Shown here piece after piece: positions 34,268 to 45,995 of a stretch of 64,000 bases of DNA (positions are counted from its first letter, which is position 1; each line of letters starts with the position of its first letter). The position numbers and the translations under genes were made by a program. The notes below the pieces were generated by a model that was not told the DNA's origin, made no database searches, and saw only the letters and a list, made by a program, of their open reading frames with translations. The stretch spans positions 1-64,000 of the forward strand of contig JANPZV010000008.1 of the NCBI GenBank assembly GCA_024707365.1, read 5' to 3'. The DNA comes from Terricaulis sp. GTDB lineage: Bacteria > Pseudomonadota > Alphaproteobacteria > Caulobacterales > Aquidulcibacteraceae.

Positions 34268-34516
34268 ATGCGCAAATACGCAGCGCTGCAAACGCACCTG
34301 ATCCGGCGCAATGGGCGGCCGGAAATGCTCACCTTTGAAGAGATCGAAGACATCATCGGCAAGCAATTGCCGCAAAGCGCGATCAAGCACCGATCCTTCT
34401 GGGCCAACGATAATGAGGGCCATCACAGCCACGCGCGCTCCTGGATGAAGGCGGGCTACCGCGTGGCTTATGTGGATCGGGATGAGAAGGTCGTCCGGTT
34501 CGAGCGGACCCGCTAA
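34268..34516 (+). CDS. Small DUF7662-like protein
   Basis: An 82-residue protein reading MRKYAALQTHLIRRNG, LTFEEIEDIIGKQLPQSA, KHRSFWANDNEG and AGYRVAYVDRDEKVVRFER. This FEEIE-IG-LP-SA-HR-WW/F-N pattern belongs to a widespread small domain of unknown function found in bacteria and phages. No signal or membrane segment. It is a single-gene unit divergent from the hydrolase operon. Function unknown. Confidence 0.7.
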   Translation: MRKYAALQTHLIRRNGRPEMLTFEEIEDIIGKQLPQSAIKHRSFWANDNEGHHSHARSWMKAGYRVAYVDRDEKVVRFERTR

Positions 34517-34573
34517 CGGCGCTTGACGCAGGCCCAGGCTAGAACAAAATACCGCCTCCACCCGGAGGTTTTC

Positions 34574-34711
34574 ATGCGCCATGCTTTGCTTGCCCTGGCC
34601 GCCGCCCTTATGCTGACGGCCTGCGCCTCCACCCTGGACAGCGCGTATGAAGAGCAACAGCGCCGCGAGTGTGAGCGGGACAGCCGCGGCGTTGAGCGGG
34701 CGATGTGCTAA
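34574..34711 (+). CDS. Small lipoprotein, 45 residues
   Basis: MRHALLALAAALMLTAC is a lipoprotein signal with lipobox LTAC; the mature part (28 residues from the lipobox Cys) is charged and ends in Cys. GGAGG lies 7 bases upstream of the ATG. Its stop TAA lies within the AAGGAGG ribosome site of the next gene, so the two are cotranscribed. Function unknown. Confidence 0.6.
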   Translation: MRHALLALAAALMLTACASTLDSAYEEQQRRECERDSRGVERAMC

Positions 34712-34721
34712 GGAGGCGGCG

Positions 34722-35279
34722 ATGCGGGCAGGTGCGCAAAAGGCTTGGGGACTGCGGGCGCTGTGTGCGGCGCTGGCTGGGATTGCGCTGGCTGCCTGCA
34801 GCGCCGACATGCAAGTTGCGGATACCGATCCGCCCGGCGGCTACACGCTTGAGGTGCGCGCCGAGAATGACGTGAAAGTCTATCTCGTTTCCGCCCCGGA
34901 TGGGCGCGCTGCGGCCGGGCGCTCCGCCGGAGACGTCTCAGGGCTGATGGAGCCGGAGGCGGCGCGTGCGTTCACGGTGTTGCCCGAGGGCGAGGCGAGC
35001 GAACTGCCGGAGGTGATGGCGCTGCGTTTGCCTGGGCTTGATCTTTCGATCCGCGCCGAAGGCGACGCCAGCGGCGCCGAAGCCGCGCGCGTGGCCATCA
35101 GTGCGGGCGGGCGCCAAGTGCACGTCAACGCGCAAGACGATGGCGATGGCGGCAACGAGCGCGCGCATGTGCGCATTCAAGGCGCGAGCGAGCAAGAAGC
35201 GCGCGAATTCATCGCCGACGCCGATGGGCTCTCGGCGGAAACGCAGGCGGAAATGCTGGCCGCGCTTGGGCTCAATTAA
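34722..35279 (+). CDS. Uncharacterised lipoprotein
   Basis: ATG at 34722 follows AAGGAGG by 5 bases. The signal ends LAGIALAAC (lipobox). The 185-residue protein is acidic, beta-rich in its middle (YTLEVRAENDVKVYLVSAPDGR) and helical at the C-terminus (SEQEAREFIADADGLSAETQAEMLAALGLN). No family recognised. It forms a two-gene unit with the 45-residue lipoprotein and ends overlapping, tail to tail, the small membrane protein at 35272. Confidence 0.7.
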   Translation: MRAGAQKAWGLRALCAALAGIALAACSADMQVADTDPPGGYTLEVRAENDVKVYLVSAPDGRAAAGRSAGDVSGLMEPEAARAFTVLPEGEASELPEVMALRLPGLDLSIRAEGDASGAEAARVAISAGGRQVHVNAQDDGDGGNERAHVRIQGASEQEAREFIADADGLSAETQAEMLAALGLN

Positions 35280-35427
35280 GCAGGTAGGCGAAACTTAACA
35301 GCGCCAGCACCGCAAGCACGCACACCGCCAAAAGCGCCAGCTTCTGCGTGGCCTTTCCATTCGGCTCGTGCGCAGGTTCGGTGTGAGAGCTCTCACGGCC
35401 GTGCTCGCGTGAATCATCCTTTGGCAT
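35272..35427 (-). CDS. Small single-pass membrane protein, 51 residues
   Basis: MPKDDSREHGRESSHTEPAHEPNGKATQKLA is hydrophilic and is followed by one C-terminal helix LALLAVCVLAVLALLSFAYLLN. This is a tail-anchored topology with the N-terminus in the cytoplasm. It overlaps the convergent lipoprotein gene by 8 bases. The reading frame is open for much longer upstream, but this ATG starts the part that looks like protein. Moderate support only. Confidence 0.45.
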   Translation of the reverse strand: MPKDDSREHGRESSHTEPAHEPNGKATQKLALLAVCVLAVLALLSFAYLLN

Positions 35428-35538
35428 AAGGGTGCAACGGCGCGCGGAGGGGCGCGGTTCCCGCTGCGGTGCGGCGCTTGCGCAATGGCGGGGCTTGGGG
35501 TCTTCTCGCGCCGAATAAGTGATTTGCGGGGAGCACAC

Positions 35539-37592
35539 ATGCAGCGCTTCAAACGCGCCGCCGCTTTGGTTGCGGCGCTGGTTTTTGTCTCGGCGTCGGC
35601 TTCGGCCGAAGAGGGGATGTGGACGTTCGACAACATCCCGACCCAGCGGATGCAGCGCGCGCTTGGCTGGGCTCCCGATCAAGCGTGGCTGAACACGGTG
35701 ATGGCGGGCACGGCGCGCATTCCCGGCTGTTCGGCCTCAATGTCAGCGATGCGGGATTGTTGCTCACCAACCATCATTGCGTCACCGCCTGCATCAGCGC
35801 GCTGTCCACCGCGCAGGAAAATTTTCTCGAAAACGGCTTTTTCACCCGTGCGCGGGAGGAGGAGCGCCGCTGCCCCGGCATGAGCGTGCAGGTGCTCACC
35901 GGCATCGAGGATGTCACCAGCCGCATCGAGGCGGCGACGGCGAGCGCGGGGGCGGAAGGGTTCGTGCGCGCGCGCGATGCGGAAATTTCCGCGATCGAGC
36001 GCGCCTGCGCCGCGGGCGTGCGCTGCGAGGTGGTGACGCTCTATCAGGGCGGGCGCTATGCGCTTTATCGCTACAATCGCTATGACGATGTGCGCCTCGT
36101 GTTTGCGCCGGAATCCAGCGTGGCCGCGTTTGGCGGCGATCCCGACAATTTCAATTTCCCGCGCTATTGCCTCGATTTCGCGCTGCTGCGGGTTTACGTC
36201 GATGGCGTCCCGGCAGAGACGCCGGCGCATCTTTCCATGCGGTTCACGCCGCCTGAGGCTGGCGAGATCACGTTCGTGGCCGGCAATCCGGGCGGCACCT
36301 CGCGCCTGCGCGCCAGCGCGCAACTGGCGTTTGAGCGCGACGTGGTGTTGCCGTGGCAGCTCACGAATTTGGCCGAAACGCGCGGCCGCGTGATCGCCTA
36401 TGCGCGCCAGGGCGTCGATCAGGCGCGCATCGCATCCACGACGCTGGAGAGCGTGGAAAACACATATAAAGCCCTCTGGGGCCGGCGTATGGCGCTGGCT
36501 GATCCGCAAGGCTTCGCGCGGGTGACGGCGGCCGAAGCGGATTTGCAGGCGCGCGTGGCGCGCAACGCCGCGGCCCAGCGCGCCGCCGGCGATCCCTGGG
36601 GCGAGATCGCCGCCGCGCAAGAAGCTTATCGCGACATTTTCTATGCGTATCAGCATCTGGAAGCGCGCGCGGGCGAGCGCTCGATGCTGTTTGCCTATGC
36701 GCGCGACATCGTGCGCGCCGCAGCCGAGCGTGAGCGCGGCGATGCCGAGCGGATGCCGCGCTACACCAATGCGCGCTTGCAGGGCGTGCAGAGTTTCCTG
36801 CTGGCGCCGCGCGTGATCGAGCCGGCGTTTGAGCAAATTCACTTGGAATTGTGGCTCTCCAAAACGCGCGAAATGCTGACGGTGGATCACCCGCTGGTGC
36901 GGCGCATGCTGGGGCGGGAGAGCCCGGAGGGGCTCGCTGCGCGCCTCGCCCAATCGCGCCTTGCCGATCCGGCGTTCCGGCGTGCGCTGTGGGAAGGCGG
37001 CGCCCCGGCGGTGGCGGCGTCCACCGATCCTATGATTGTGTTCGTGCGCAGCTGGGATGAGCAAGCGCGGGCGCTGCGCACGCAATATCAGGCGCAGGTG
37101 GAAAGCCCGATCGCCCGCGCGCAGGAGCGCATCGCGCGCGCGCGCTTTCAAGCCTTTGGCGCCGGCATCTATCCGGACGCCACCTTTAGCCCACGGCTCT
37201 CGTTCGGGCGCGTGGAGGGCTGGCGCGAAGGCGCGCAGGATATCCCCGCCTTCACCTATACAAGCGGGCTTTATGAGCGCGCGGGCGGGCAGGCGCCGTT
37301 CGCGCTGCCGCAAAGCTGGATCGATGCGCAGGTGCGGATCGATCCGGGCGCGGTGTTTAATCTCTCCAGCAGCCACGATGTTGTGGGCGGTAATTCCGGC
37401 AGCCCGCTGCTGGACCGCGAAGGCCGCGTTGTCGGCGTTGTGTTTGACGGCAACATCCATTCGCTCGGAGGCGAGTATTTCTACGACGTTGCGCTCAACC
37501 GCACGGTGTCGCTGTCATCGGCGGCGATGCGCATGGCGCTGGCCGATGTGTATGGGCTCGAGGCGCTGGTGGCTGAACTCGAAGGGCGCTGA
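35539..37592 (+). CDS. S46 family dipeptidyl-peptidase, DPP7/DAP BII-like (one frameshift)
   Basis: Signal peptide MQRFKRAAALVAALVFVSASASA, then EEGMWTFDNIP, the usual S46 opening. Chymotrypsin-type triad: His in LLLTNHHCV, an Asp in the central part, and Ser in VVGGNSGSPLLD. The residue 18 positions after the Ser is Gly (VVFDGN), matching Gly of DPP7/DAP BII, which prefer hydrophobic P1 residues, rather than Arg of DPP11. The frame breaks near 35735; adding one A in CTCAATG joins ARIPGCSAS to NVSDAGLLLTNHHC. Length about 684 residues, normal for S46. It trims dipeptides from peptides in the periplasm. A strong bidirectional terminator follows. Confidence 0.87.
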
Positions 37593-37613
37593 GCACCAAA
37601 ATATCAGCCAACA

Positions 37614-37644
37614 AAAAAGGGAGCGGCGCTGGCCGCTCCCTTTC
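37614..37644. terminator. Bidirectional intrinsic terminator
   Basis: GGGAGCGGC and GCCGCTCCC pair around GCTG, flanked by an A-run on the left and TTT on the right. It sits between the convergent S46 and M13 peptidase genes and can serve both. Confidence 0.8.
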
Positions 37645-37665
37645 GTGTTTTGCATTGTCGCGCGC

Positions 37666-39724
37666 CTACCAGATGGTGACGCGACCGTCCGGCGCGAGAT
37701 AGAGCGTGTTTTCCGGCGTGACGCTGAACGCGGCGTACCAGGAATCCATGTTCCGCACCGTGCCGTTGGCGCGGTAGGGGCCGGGCGAGTGCGGGCCTGT
37801 CATCACCTGATTGCGCAGCGCCTCGTCGCGGAATTGCGTGCGCCAGATTTGCGCCCAGCCCAGGAAGAAGCGCTGATCGCCTGAAAGCCCTTCAAGCGTG
37901 GGCGCCTCGGCGCCGTTCAGCGAAATTTTGTAGGCGTGATAGGAAACCTGCAGGCCGCCATTGTCGCCGATGTTTTCGCCAAGGCCGAGCCGGCCATTGA
38001 GATGCAGCCCAGGCAGCGGCTCAAATTGCGAATACTGATCGGCCAGCCGGCTCGTCACTTCCTGGAAGCGGCGCACGTCATCGGCGGTCCACCAATCGCG
38101 CAGCACGCCGCGCGCATCGGATTTCGCGCCCTGGTCGTCAAAGCCGTGGCCCATTTCGTGGCCGATCACCCCGCCAATGCCGCCATAATTGACCGCATCA
38201 TCCGCATTCGGATCAAAGAAGGGTGGTTGCAGAATGGCGGCCGGAAACACCACCTCGTTGAACACTGAATTGTAATAGGCGTTCACCGTTTGCGGCGTCA
38301 TGAACCATTCATCGCGATCGGTGGGCTTGCCCAGGCGCGAGACTTGCTCCTCATGCTGCCACAGCGAAACGCGCTTGGCATTGCCGAACGCATCGCCGGC
38401 ACGCACCTCAAGCGCCGAATAATCACGCCACTTATCGGGATAGCCGATCTTCGGGCGGAACGCGGCGAGCTTTTCGCGCGCCACCACCTTGGTTTCGGCC
38501 GACATCCAGCTCAGCTGATCGATGCGCTGGCCGTAAGCGGTGCGCAGGTTTTCAACCAGTTGCAGCATCTGCGCCTTGGCCGCCGGCGGGAAATGACGCT
38601 CGACATAAATCTGGCCGATGGCTTCGCCGAGCGCGCCATTGGTTGCGTCCACCGCGCGCTTCCAGCGCTCGCGCTGTTGCGGCTGGCCTTGCAGGGTTTT
38701 GCCGTAGAAATCGAAATTGGCGTCATCGATCTCGCGCGGCAGCAGGGAGGCGTTGTTGCGCATCAGGTGGAACAAGAGATACGAGCGCCACGTAGCCACC
38801 GGCGTTTGCATAAACAAATTGGCCAGCGGCATCGCGCTCAACTCGCGCACCACCACATCCTCGGCGGCGCCAAGCCCGCCCGCTTCGAGCCCCGCGTCCC
38901 AAGGGAAGCGCGGCGCCAGCGCGCGCAGCTCGGCGCGGGTGAGCAGATTGTAGGTGCGGTCACGCTCGCGCCGATCGGCCACGGGCCAATGCAGCTCGGC
39001 GATGCGTGTTTCCAATTGCACCACCTCGCGCGCTTTGCGCGCGGTTTGTCTGCCCGGCAAAGCCCAGCATGCGCTCAACATGAGCTTGGTAGGCTTCGCG
39101 GATGGCGGGGAATTGCCCATCGGTGCGGCGATAATATTCGCGCTCGGGCAGGCCAAGGCCGCCATGGGTGATCGTCACGCAATAGCGATCCGGATTGCGC
39201 TGATCGAGCGAGACGTAAGCGGCGATCGGGCTGTTGAGCGAAATGCCGGGCGTAACGATAAGCCGGATCGCCTCTTCGTGCGTGCGCAGCGCATTGACTT
39301 GATCAATCTCGCCCTGGATCGGGGCAAGGCCCGCCGCGTCAATCGCATCCTGATCGAGATAGGCGTTATAGTAATCGCCGATCTTCTGCGCGTTCGTGCC
39401 TGGCGCGCCGCTTGAGGCGGCGAGTTCATCGATGATGGCGCGGGCGTCCTGATCGGCCTTATCGCGCAGGATGTCGAACGTGCCCCAGCGCGAGCGATCG
39501 GCCGGGATTTCGGTGCGGTCAACCCAGCCGCCATTGGCGTAGCGATAAAAATCATCGCCAGGCGCCACGCTGAGATCGCGGCCCGTGAGATCAACGCCGA
39601 ACGCGCCGATGGCGGCAGGCGGGCGCGGGGCGGGGGCGCTTGTGCTTTGTGCGGCGCCAGTGGCGCAGCCGGCAAGCAGCGCGATGCTGGACACGCCCAT
39701 CGCGCGGCGGGTGAGTTGAACCAT
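37666..39724 (-). CDS. M13 family zinc metallopeptidase, neprilysin-like (one frameshift)
   Basis: ATG at 39724 gives a lipoprotein signal MVQLTRRAMGVSSIALLAGC. Peptidase_M13_N follows (GVDLTGRDLSVAPGDDFYRYANGGW), and the C-terminal domain holds the zinc site GHEMGHGFDDQGAKSD with the Asn/Asp-rich GENIGDNGGLQVSYHAYK. The gene ends in PDGRVTIW, the usual C-terminal Trp. The frame breaks near 39060, between EAYQAHVERMLGFAG and the following TARKAREVVQLETRIAELHW. Restored length about 685 residues. These lipoproteins cleave peptides in the periplasm; partnership with the S46 enzyme in peptide use is plausible from their adjacency. Confidence 0.87.
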
Positions 39725-39755
39725 GATCTGATCTCCAAGCCCTGGGCTCAGGCGA

Positions 39756-42700
39756 CTACTCAGCCGCCGCGAGCCGCTTCTTATCCCAGCCATATAGTCT
39801 GCCGTAGAAGCCCACAAGCCCGCTGACGCCGCGCTTGATCCGCACGCCGATTATATAAAGGGCGGGCGTAAGCAGCAGCGTCACCGGCATGCAAAGCAGC
39901 ACCCCAAACGCCAGCGCCAACGCCATCGGCTTGAGAAATTGCACGATGGCGGCCTGCTCAAGCAGCATCGGCAACAACGCGACGAACTCGGTGATCGAGG
40001 TGAGGAAGATTTGCCGGAAGCGCGAAACCGAGGCGGTGACGATGCCGTGTTCGGCGTTGACGCGCGCGATCTGGAAGCCGGCGGCTTCAAGATCTTCGCT
40101 GCGCTCCCGATACTCGCCCTTTTCCCAACGCATCAAATGCGACGAGCGCAGTTCGATGGGGCTTTTCTCAGAGAAATTCATCGCCATCGCGTTGCGCAGC
40201 ATATCCTCATCGATCTCGGTTTCTTCCTCGAGGGTGACGATCTCCAGCACCTCGCCGTTAGGGCCGGCGAATTCCTGCACGGTTTCATGCTCTGGCGCGG
40301 CTTGGCCGGCGCGTTTGAGGCGCATGGCGAAATAGCCGCGAATTTGGTTGGCGCGGTTGAGCAGCACGACATTGTCGTTCACCACCACGCCCATTGCGGC
40401 CACCATGCCGAAATAGGAGAACATGGCGAAGCTGATGCCCAAGAGCCAATGGCCCACCACCGCGCCCACGAACGCAAACGGGATCACCGACATAATCAGC
40501 GCCGGCTGCGCGTAGGAGCGGAACACGACCGCAAGCAGGAAGTACATGGCAAACAGCGCCATGAGCCCATAGGTGCCGAGCTGCGCCATGAATTCGGCCT
40601 GGCCTTCGGCTTCGCCGATGGCGCGGCGCGTCACTGTGGGGTGGCGTGCTTCAAACGCGGGGAAATATTCCTGGTTGAGCGTGCGCATGATCTCCGCGCG
40701 CGCCTCAGGATTGGCGAGTTCGGCCTCGACCATGATCGAGCTCATCCGTTGGCGCCGGTCGATGCCGGTGACGCCAGGGCGGAATTCCCAGGTCGCAACC
40801 GCTTGCAAAGGCACTTCGCGGCCATCGGCGGTGCGCACGCGGAAAGAGCTAAGGCTCTCCAGCGTGCGGCGGTCATCGCGCGGATAGCGTGCGAACACGC
40901 GCACCTCGTCGCCGCCGCGCGGCAGGCGCTGGATCTCTTCGCCATAATAGGCTTGCCGCACCTGGCGGGTGACGTCCTGCAGCGTCAGCCCCAATTGCTC
41001 GGCGCCGGGCAGCAGCGTGAAGGAAAGTTCCTCGATCGCGGCGTCCTCGCTGTCGCGCACGCTCAGCACTTCGGAGAAGCGCAACAGGCGCTCCTTAAGC
41101 TCATCCACCGCGTTGCGTAGATCCTCCGCGTTCTCGCCCATGAGCGCGAGTTCGACGCGCGCGCCGCCGCCGCCCCCGCCAAGCGAAAGCGAAACACGAT
41201 CCGCATCCGGCACTTCGCCGAGCAGCGTTTCCAGCCGCCGCGTGATTTCGCTGGAGCGCAGATCGCGCGTTTCCGGCGGGGTGAGGCCCACCCAGGCTTG
41301 CACCGAGGTGTCGTTGATCGATTGGCTCCATGAACGGATCACCCCGCGCGAGGAGGCGCCGGTGTTCACATCTTCAACCGCAAAGCGCTGCGTTTCCTCT
41401 TCTAGTGCGCGGCGGGCGTTGTCGAGCTGCTCGGCCACCTGCTCCATGCGTGAGAAGGGCGTTGTCTGCGGCAGCTCAATGCTGACCTGCATGAAATCGC
41501 CTTCCACCTCGGGCATGAAGGTCTGCTTCACGCGCCCGGTGGCGACGAGGGCGATCGCCAGAACGAACACGCCAATGAAAACCGACAGCGTAAGGTAGCG
41601 CAGCTTGACGGCGTGCCGAACAATCGGCCCGTGCAGGTGGCGCGCCACCCACACGATCGCGGCGGCGCATGTCTGTTGAACACGCATGAGCCGCGGCCAG
41701 ACGCCCGCGCCCTCGGTGTTGATCGGCTTAATGTGCGCCAAGTGCGCAGGCAGGATCAGCAGGGATCCGATCAGCGAGAAAAACAGCGTGGAAAGCACCA
41801 CCACCGAGATCGCCCGCGTAAATTGCTGGGCGTCGCCATCAATCAGCATCAATGGGCTAAACGCGATCATGGTGGTGACAACCGAGGCCATCACCGGCTT
41901 GAGCACGAGCTGGGTGGCCAGGATCGAAGCCTCGACCCCGGTATGCCCGCGCTCGGCCCGCTCATAGATGGACTCCCCGACGATGATCGCATCGTCGATC
42001 ATGATGCCGAGCACGAGCAGGAAGCCGAACACGGTGAGGAAGTTCAGCGACACATCCACGTAAGGCAGGATGAAGAACGCGCCGGTAAACGCCACGATCA
42101 CGCCCGCCGTGGCCCAGAAGGCGACCTTGGGGTGCAGCGTCAGCATGAGCAGCACAAAGATCAGGAAAAAGCCCTGCAGCGCGTTGGAGAAGAGGATGTC
42201 CAAGAGCGCGTTGAAATCTTCGTTCTCGTTATAGATGGTCGTCAGCGTCGCCCCTTCGGGCAGCTGCGCGCGCGCTTCTTTGAGGTATTCCTGCAGCGCG
42301 GCGTTGGTTTCCCAGATGTTGAACTTATCGGCCGTCTGGATGGAAATCATCACGGAGGGCTCGCCGTTCATGCGCGAATAGAGATTCACGTCCTGGAAGC
42401 CGTCAATCACCTGGGCGACATCGCCCACGCGCACGACCCCGCCCTCGGGCGTCTGCCGCACGACGATGGATTCAAAATCAAGGGCGGTGTCGGCAAGATT
42501 GCGCGCGCTGAGGGAGAAATTGCCGTCCGGCGTGCGCACTTGGCCGGCCGAGGCGTTCAGCGAATTGGCCCGCACCGCGCGCGCCACCTCATCGAAGGTG
42601 AGCCCGTAAGCGCGCAGCGCCGCTTCTGAAATTTCGAGCGAAACCTCTGGCGTGCGCGTGCCGACAACGATGGTGTTGGTGGCGCCGGGCAAGAGCGCGA

Positions 42701-43189
42701 TCTGGTCGCGCAGGCGCTGGGCGGTGTCGCGCAGCGTGCGCTCGTCAATGGCGCCGTGCAGGCCCAGAATGATCGACCAATTGCGCCCCACCTGCCGCTG
42801 CACGCGGATGGGCTCCATACCCGGCGGCAGGCCCGAGATGGAATCCACCAGCGAGCGCGCCTCGGCCGTCAGCGCATCGATATCGACGCTGGAAGACACT
42901 TGCAGCCGCACCCATGCGTAGCCCTCCGATGAGCGCGAGCGCACCCAGTTCACGCCATCGAGCGTTGAAAGCGCTTCTTCGACCCGAACCGTGACTTGGC
43001 TTTCCATGTCCTCGGGGCTGGCGCCGGGCCAGAACGCCTGAACAAACACCCCGCCATCGCGGCCAGGGGGGGAAAAAATTCCTTCTCCATCATGTTGAAG
43101 GAGAGCAACCCCGCGACCGCGCACGCGACCATGAGCAAATTGCCGGCGACCGGGTTGCGGCCCCACCAATCGACCAGACCTTTAAACAT
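39756..43189 (-). CDS. RND efflux pump inner membrane permease, AcrB/MMPL-like (one frameshift)
   Basis: Start MFKGLVDWWGRNPVAGNLLMVACAVAG is the first membrane helix. The frame breaks in a run of seven C (43074-43080 on the plus strand as G); one more C joins MEKEFFPP to PGRDGGVFVQAFWPGASPEDME. Two periplasmic porter regions, six plus six membrane helices, and the intramembrane Asp motif (GIMIDDAIIVGESIYERAERG) follow. Restored length about 1145 residues. It extrudes toxic compounds using proton import. It is the last gene of the leftward OMF, adaptor, permease operon. Substrate unknown. Confidence 0.88.
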
Positions 43190-43216
43190 GTCTCTCTCCT
43201 GACGCTGCTCTCAGCG

Positions 43217-44508
43217 TCAATCGCGGATTTCCAATTGTTCTTGCTCTTGCGCGGGCGCGGCGGCTTCGCCGTTTACCGGCTCGCCGGCGCGGTCGATCGG
43301 CGTCACCGCCATGCCTTGGCGCGGGCTGGCGAGGTGGCTCACCACCACGCGCTCGCCATCGGCGACGCCCTCGCGGAACAGCACCTCGTCAGCGGTGGTT
43401 TGCGCCGGGCGCAGCTGGCGCACGTCGATCGTGTTGTCAGGTTGGATCACCCAAACAAACTCGTTGCGCTTGAGCGCGCTGCGCGGGGCGGCCACCAGCG
43501 TTTCGCGCGAATGGCCCTCAAGGCGCACGGTCACGAACATGCCGGGCGCAAGCGGGGCGGCGTGGCGCGCCGCAAACGGTTCGCGCACTTCAACGATGCC
43601 GTACACAAGCCGCGTGCGGCTATCCATCGCCGCCTCGGTGCGTGCAAGCCGGCCCTCCCAGGTCAGAATGCGCCCGCCCATCATCATATTGACGTGCGCG
43701 GCGGGGCCGGGATTGGCTTGGCTCGCGGTGAAGCCGACGGGCGTGCGCAGCGCGGCGAGATCGGCGTCCGTCAGCGGCACGCGGATTTCCATCGTCTCGG
43801 TCGAGAACATCACCGCCACCGGCGAGCCGGGGCCGACATAATCTCCCACATTGGCGCGCCGCTCGCGCATGCGGCCAGTGAAGGGCGCGCGGATATTGGT
43901 GCGATCAAGGTCGAGTTGAGCTGAGCGCAGCGTTGCTTGCGCGGCGGCGAGTTGGGCGCGCGCTTGCGCCATTTGCGGCTCGCGCACCGCGAGCGGCGGC
44001 GCCTCTCCGCGGCCCAGCGCGGCCCAATCCTGGCGCGCCAGCTCGCCTTCGGCTTCCTCGCGCACCAGCGCTTCTTCCGCCTGCGCCACTTGGCTGCGCG
44101 CGCGCGTGACGGCGAGTTGATAATCGGCCTGATCGATGCGGGCGAGGGTGTCGCCTTCGCGGAAGGCGCCGCCTTCGGCGAATTGCGGGCTCACCCACAC
44201 GATCCGTCCCGCCACTTGCGCCGAGAGCGCCGCTTCAAAACGCGGGCGTGCTTCGCCTTGCACCGAAACGGCGATCGTCGTCGGGCGTGCGTGCGCGGTG
44301 GCGAACTGCACCGCGGGGGGTGTGCGTTCGATTCTTTTTCCGGCGGGCGCGGCGCGGTGATGGCCATCAGCGTCAGCAAGGCGAACACGCCCAGGATCAC
44401 CGCCAGCGGCGCGGCGAAGATCAGCACTTTCTTCACCTTGGACCAAAGGCCGGTCCGGGTTTCATCCTCAACCACGGGGGTCTGCATGTTCAGATCCATC
44501 TTGTTCAT
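43217..44508 (-). CDS. RND efflux periplasmic adaptor (membrane fusion protein; one frameshift)
   Basis: MNKMDLNMQTPVVEDETRTGLWSKVKK precedes one membrane anchor (VLIFAAPLAVILGVFALLTLMA). The frame breaks in an A run near 44332; one more A joins APRPPEK to RIERTPPAVQFATAHARPTTIAVSVQG. A lipoyl/barrel-sandwich hybrid, a coiled-coil hairpin (QAEEALVREEAEGELARQDWAAL) and beta-barrel domains follow, as in HlyD/AcrA adaptors. The ATG overlaps the stop of the outer membrane factor gene (ATGA). About 430 residues. Confidence 0.85.
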
Positions 44509-45928
44509 TGGGCGGCTCCCCGGCGGGCGTCGATGCCGCCCGTGCGCGCGCCGCCTCCAAGGGCGACGTGGTAGGTGATGCGATTGGAAACACGCGCGGC
44601 GCGTGCAGAGATGAGCCCGCGCTCAGCGTCGATGCGGCGGGTGTAGGCGTCGATGAGTTCAAACAAGGTGGCGACCCCGCGCGCATATTCGCGCTCGGCC
44701 AGGGCCTGGGCTTCGCGCGCTTCATCGGCGGCGATGCCGAATTCGCGCTCGCGCACCTCAAGGCTCTGATCGGCGCTGATGGCCTTCCACCTCGCGCCAG
44801 GCGGCGAGGGTGGTGCGCACATAATCGGAAGCGGCCGCGCGCCGATCGGCGGCGGAGGCCTGCACCTCGGAGGCGAGCGCCCCGCCCTGGAAAATCGGCA
44901 TGGAAAGGCCGGCGATCAGATTGGTGATCATGTTGGCGCTGTCATCGATCTGGTTGAGCGCCTCGCCGGTGGCGCCGGCCGAGCCGCTCAGCGTCAGCCG
45001 CGGCAGCAGCGCCGCGCGCGCGGCGTGCACGCGATAGCCGGCGGCGTAGAGCCGATCTTCTGCAGCCACGATGTCAGGGCGGCGATCGAGCAAATCTTCG
45101 GGCGCGCCCGCGGCGGGTGAGCGCGGCGAGCTCTGGCAATTGCCCTTGTGCGCGGATCGCCCCGTCGGGATAGCGGCCCATCAATTCTTGCAGGCGGCGC
45201 GCTTGGATCAGCAGCGGATCTTGCGCTTGAGCGTGCATGGCGCGTGCGGCGGCCACCTGGCTGCGCGCGGTGCGCAGCGCCAAGGCCGAGGCGATGCCCG
45301 CATCATAGCGGCGCTGGGTGAGATCAAGCGCGCGCTCGCGCGTTTCGAGATCTTCTGCGGCCAGCGCCATCAATTGCTGCGATTCAATCAAAGACACCCA
45401 GCCGCGCGCCGCTTGCCCGGCGACGGAAAGCCGCGCGCCATCGAAATCGGCGCGCATGGCGTCGGCGCTCAGATTGGCCGCGCGCGCGCTGGAGGCAAGC
45501 CGGCCCCACAGGTCGATCTCCCAACGCGCATTGACGCCGGAGGTCATGAATTCGGTGCGCAGGCGCTCGTCCGAGCCGGCGATCGGCTCTTCGCGGCGCG
45601 TGCCGTCCACGCCGACGCTGAGCGAAGGCAGAAGCGTGGATCCGGTGGCGCCGCGCGCGCGCCAGCGGGCGGCGCGGAAGCGGGCTTCCACGGATTGGAG
45701 TTCAGGGCTGCCGGCCAGCGCCTCGCGCGCCAATGCCGACATCTCGATCGAGTTCATGTCATCGAGCCAGGTTGCCGCTGGGGAAGCGGCGATCTCGGCG
45801 GCGCGCTCCGCGCCCAAGGCGCTGGCGGCGACATACGCGTCCGGCTCTTGCGGCAGCGTGTTGCTGGCGCACGCGCTGGCGACAGCCGCGAGGCCGAGGC
45901 CGATCAAAAGGCGCGCGCTTTGGCTCAA
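44505..45928 (-). CDS. NodT-family outer membrane efflux lipoprotein (two frameshifts)
   Basis: TTG at 45928 follows AGAGGGG; an in-frame TAG five codons upstream rules out a longer start. The signal MSQSARLLIGLGLAAVASAC has a lipobox. TolC/NodT repeats follow: WRARGATGSTLLPSLSVGVDG, FDGARLSVAGQAARGWVSLIESQQL, RRPDIVAAEDRLYAAGYRVHAARAALLPRLTLSGSAG and MPIFQGGALASEVQASAADR. Frames shift near 45100 and near 44790. Restored length about 475 residues, normal for the family. The operon order outer membrane factor, adaptor, permease is transcribed from the palindrome-bearing region at 45978. Confidence 0.85.
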
Positions 45929-45977
45929 ACTTTTTCCCCTCTATTGCCCGCTGGCCTTAGCATGAGCCTCTCGAAAG

Positions 45978-45995
45978 TCAATAAATATGTATTGA
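45978..45995. promoter_or_regulatory. Palindromic operator candidate upstream of the RND operon
   Basis: TCAATA-n6-TATTGA is a perfect 6+6 inverted repeat in the only AT-rich part of the 305-base gap 45929-46233, 50 bases upstream of the outer membrane factor start. TetR- or MarR-type repressors of efflux pumps bind such palindromes. No regulator gene is adjacent. The rest of the gap shows no gene; a 30-codon frame reading MKTLSIFNTYLLTFERLM overlaps the palindrome and ends at the operon start, probably by chance. Confidence 0.4.

Noticed and set aside
35679..37460. A 593-codon open frame antisense to the S46 peptidase, and similar long antisense frames throughout
   Set aside because: They follow from high GC at third codon positions, are rich in Arg/His/Ala, show no family motif and oppose well-recognised genes.
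45903..45992. Thirty-codon frame upstream of the NodT gene as a leader peptide
   Set aside because: It overlaps the palindrome and has no ribosome site. There is no repeated codon pattern suggesting attenuation.
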